A stretch of 64,000 nt of DNA, from positions 124,001 to 188,000 of the forward strand of contig JAJYUV010000001.1 of the NCBI GenBank assembly GCA_021792355.1, given 5' to 3'. This DNA is from Thermoplasmata archaeon. GTDB taxonomy: Archaea > Thermoplasmatota > Thermoplasmata > Thermoplasmatales > GCA-001856825. Position 1 is the first letter of the stretch. Each line of letters begins with the position of its first letter. The translations under genes and the position numbers were made by a program. The notes under the pieces are model-generated. The model was not told the DNA's origin and made no database searches. It saw nothing but the letters and a program-made list of their open reading frames with translations. This document shows positions 62,159 through 64,000 of the stretch, in pieces.

Positions 62159-63652
62159 CTAATTTCCTCCATAAATTTGGTAGTACCAGCTTTTTCTGAC
62201 TTTACCGGTCAAGTCAAAGTAGACGTGCTTTATGTAGGTAAACTCCTCCAGGCTGTAAGCAGAAAGTGAAGCACCGTGACCACTTTGTTTGTATCCTGCC
62301 CACGGCATTTCAGATGGAACAGTCACATGTTCATTTACCCAGACCGTACCAAACCTCAGATCCTTTACAGCATTCATCGCGGTCGTTACATTCTTTGTCC
62401 ACACAGACGATCCAAGTCCATAGATGACACCGTTGCTCTTGGAAATGACTTCGTCGTACGTCGTGAAAGGCAGTATGCTGAATACAGGTCCAAATATCTC
62501 CTCCTGAACTATATCGGACTGTTGGTTTTCAGTGTAGATCACCGTGGGATTCAGAAAGAACCCATTTTCCATTCCCTTTATCGTTGGTCTCTTTCCTCCT
62601 TCCAGTAGATTTCCTCCCTGTTCGATTCCCTTCTCGATGTATCCCTCCACCCTGTCCCTCTGAGAACTGGACACAAGAGGACCCACATCCGTTTTTGGAT
62701 CCATTGGATCCCCAACCTTCACTTTCTTCAACTTCTTTATAAGCAAGTTGGTAAATTTGTCTTTGACTGACTTGTGGACATAATACCTCGTGGAGTTTGC
62801 GCAATCTTCGCCATTATTGACCAATCCCCCAACTATCGCACTCTCCGTCGCAGCATCTAGGTCAGCATCTTCAAAGACTATGAAAGGAGCCTTCCCCCCA
62901 AGTTCGACTGATATCTTTTTTAGGGTAGAAGAACCAAGTTCGTGGAGTTTCTTGCCAACTTCTGTGCTTCCAGTAAACGCTATCATGTCTACGTTTCTGT
63001 TCCTTGCAAGTGCCTCTCCAACTCTTCCCCCAGGTCCGGTGATTACGTTGAATACCCCCTTTGGAACACCAACCTTTTCTATGATTTTAGCAAGTTCTAA
63101 TGTAGTTAGTGGAGTATAGCTAGCTGGTTTGACAACAACGCTGTTTCCCATTGCTAGTGCTGGGAATGCTCTCCATACCGCCATCATTAACGGGTAGTTC
63201 CAGGGAGTTATGACGCCAATTACTCCAATTGGCTCTCTCCTAATGGCGCTAGTACCTTCACCAACATATTCTCCCATAGCTTTCCCTTCCAGTACCCTTG
63301 AAGCGCCTGCAAGAAATCGAATGTTGTCTACCGTATAGGGGAGGTCATATCCCGTTGTTTGTTTTATCGACTTCCCCGAAATCTGGGTCTCAAGAATGGC
63401 CAGTTCCGACATTCTCTCCTCAATCATTGAAGCTACTTTGAGTAGCATAACGGATCTTTCTCCGGGACTTAGCTTACTCCAAACGCCCCTGTTAAAAGAG
63501 TCCCCGGCAGATTCAACAGCAAAATCAACATCGTCATTCGTAGCACTTGGCACTTCTGCAAATTGGGATCCAGTCGCAGGGTTAAGGACTGTGAAACTCT
63601 CTCCATTCGAAGAATTTTTCCATTCGCCATTTATAAACATTTGATAGGTCAT
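62159..63652 (-). CDS. NAD(P)-dependent aldehyde dehydrogenase
   Basis: ALDH superfamily, 497 residues from ATG 63652. FTGSTEVGKKL is the cofactor loop, VELGGKAPF carries the catalytic Glu, and EDCANSTR the nucleophilic Cys. Closest in character to betaine/aminobutyraldehyde-type enzymes, but substrate unproven. The frame opens at TTG 63664, but a TATA box at 63676-63684 (minus) is at leaderless distance from ATG 63652. Leads an operon with the Fe-ADH. Confidence 0.93.
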   Translation of the reverse strand: MTYQMFINGEWKNSSNGESFTVLNPATGSQFAEVPSATNDDVDFAVESAGDSFNRGVWSKLSPGERSVMLLKVASMIEERMSELAILETQISGKSIKQTTGYDLPYTVDNIRFLAGASRVLEGKAMGEYVGEGTSAIRREPIGVIGVITPWNYPLMMAVWRAFPALAMGNSVVVKPASYTPLTTLELAKIIEKVGVPKGVFNVITGPGGRVGEALARNRNVDMIAFTGSTEVGKKLHELGSSTLKKISVELGGKAPFIVFEDADLDAATESAIVGGLVNNGEDCANSTRYYVHKSVKDKFTNLLIKKLKKVKVGDPMDPKTDVGPLVSSSQRDRVEGYIEKGIEQGGNLLEGGKRPTIKGMENGFFLNPTVIYTENQQSDIVQEEIFGPVFSILPFTTYDEVISKSNGVIYGLGSSVWTKNVTTAMNAVKDLRFGTVWVNEHVTVPSEMPWAGYKQSGHGASLSAYSLEEFTYIKHVYFDLTGKVRKSWYYQIYGGN

Positions 63653-63675
63653 AACAACACTCAAAATAGTATGGA

Positions 63676-63684
63676 CTTTTATTT
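63676..63684 (-). promoter_or_regulatory. TATA box of the aldehyde dehydrogenase operon
   Basis: AAATAAAAG on the minus strand, centred about 28 bases before ATG 63652. Confidence 0.5.
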
Positions 63685-64000
63685 ATTTAACAGTTTGGAA
63701 ATTGGCCATAACACGCAATTATCTGGTAGGCTCTATTTACCATTTATAAATCTGTAAAGCGAGTTTTAGATTAGTTTGCACATTTTCGGAGTTATTCCTC
63801 TCGGGATACGATAATGTTTTGATTTAATTGAAGTCACTCGATTCCTGTCATTTAGAATTAGCTCTCCACTGCAACGAAATCATACTTGATATAGTGCAGA
63901 ACCAAGCAGCCGGGTATCCAAAATAGTTATTCTTGTTGATGCGTCTTACATTCATTCCCTAAGATACAAATATATGGGTTTACCAGGAAACTGCTGTAAT
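63685..64000. other. Intergenic end of window
   Basis: A/T-rich sequence beyond the aldehyde dehydrogenase promoter. I find no gene, tRNA or repeat in it. Confidence 0.4.

Noticed and set aside
1..64000. CRISPR arrays, rRNA genes, intact insertion sequences or a prophage
   Set aside because: No regularly spaced repeats, rRNA-like sequence, intact transposase or phage structural genes were seen by eye.

Overview
The window reads as a chromosomal segment of a euryarchaeon of the class Thermoplasmata, most likely an acidophilic Thermoplasmatales member. Evidence: Orc1/Cdc6, MCM, PCNA, the D-family polymerase large subunit, Rpo7/Spt4 and archaeal ribosomal proteins show it is archaeal; a thermopsin-like acid protease, a TPP riboswitch next to a thiamine-type ABC transporter, FtsZ with SepF, and large extracytoplasmic Asn/Ser/Thr-rich proteins fit Thermoplasmatales. 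Many genes have a TATA element centred about 24-29 bases before the start codon and no Shine-Dalgarno sequence, which suggests leaderless transcripts. The genus cannot be fixed from the sequence.

Layout. 1-2642: the 3' part of folC, two origin-recognition-box-like motifs (probable replication origin), orc1/cdc6 and a small P-loop kinase. 2611-6810: GMP synthase glutaminase subunit, a TrmB-type regulator sharing one palindromic TATA box with a tRNA-thiolation enzyme, hypothetical proteins and rubrerythrin. 6901-12737: an MFS transporter, a decayed region, a TIM-barrel protein, msrB-msrA, a HIT protein and a fumarase/aspartase. 12845-15428: the tight rpo7-spt4-dephospho-CoA kinase-S24e-S27ae operon and PCNA. 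15409-19528: two glycosyltransferases, a sugar isomerase-like SIS protein, a roadblock protein, a PadR regulator and a PHP phosphoesterase. 19525-27867: metG, ftsZ with a membrane protein, a GPN-loop GTPase, PolD large subunit and RNase HII.

27946-31651 is a thiamine-type ABC transporter (binding protein, fused permease, ATPase) under a complete TPP riboswitch whose last stem ends at the ribosome binding site. After guaB comes a decayed patch (33110-34250) with a frameshifted GtrA-type gene and a frameshifted transposase remnant, then thermopsin and an M32 carboxypeptidase. 41060-51111 is an oligopeptide-type ABC operon with two oddities: a permease with about 460 extra residues in its first external loop, and a binding protein of about 1,557 residues with Ig-like repeats and a C-terminal membrane anchor.

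53157-64000 holds an intron-containing tRNA-Tyr, sepF, a proton-pumping pyrophosphatase, folP with a DUF424 gene, mcm, tRNA-Gly and an aldehyde/alcohol dehydrogenase pair. Replication (orc1, mcm, pcn, polD2, rnhB) and division genes (ftsZ, sepF) are concentrated within about 60 kb of the putative origin. No CRISPR array, rRNA or intact mobile element was seen.
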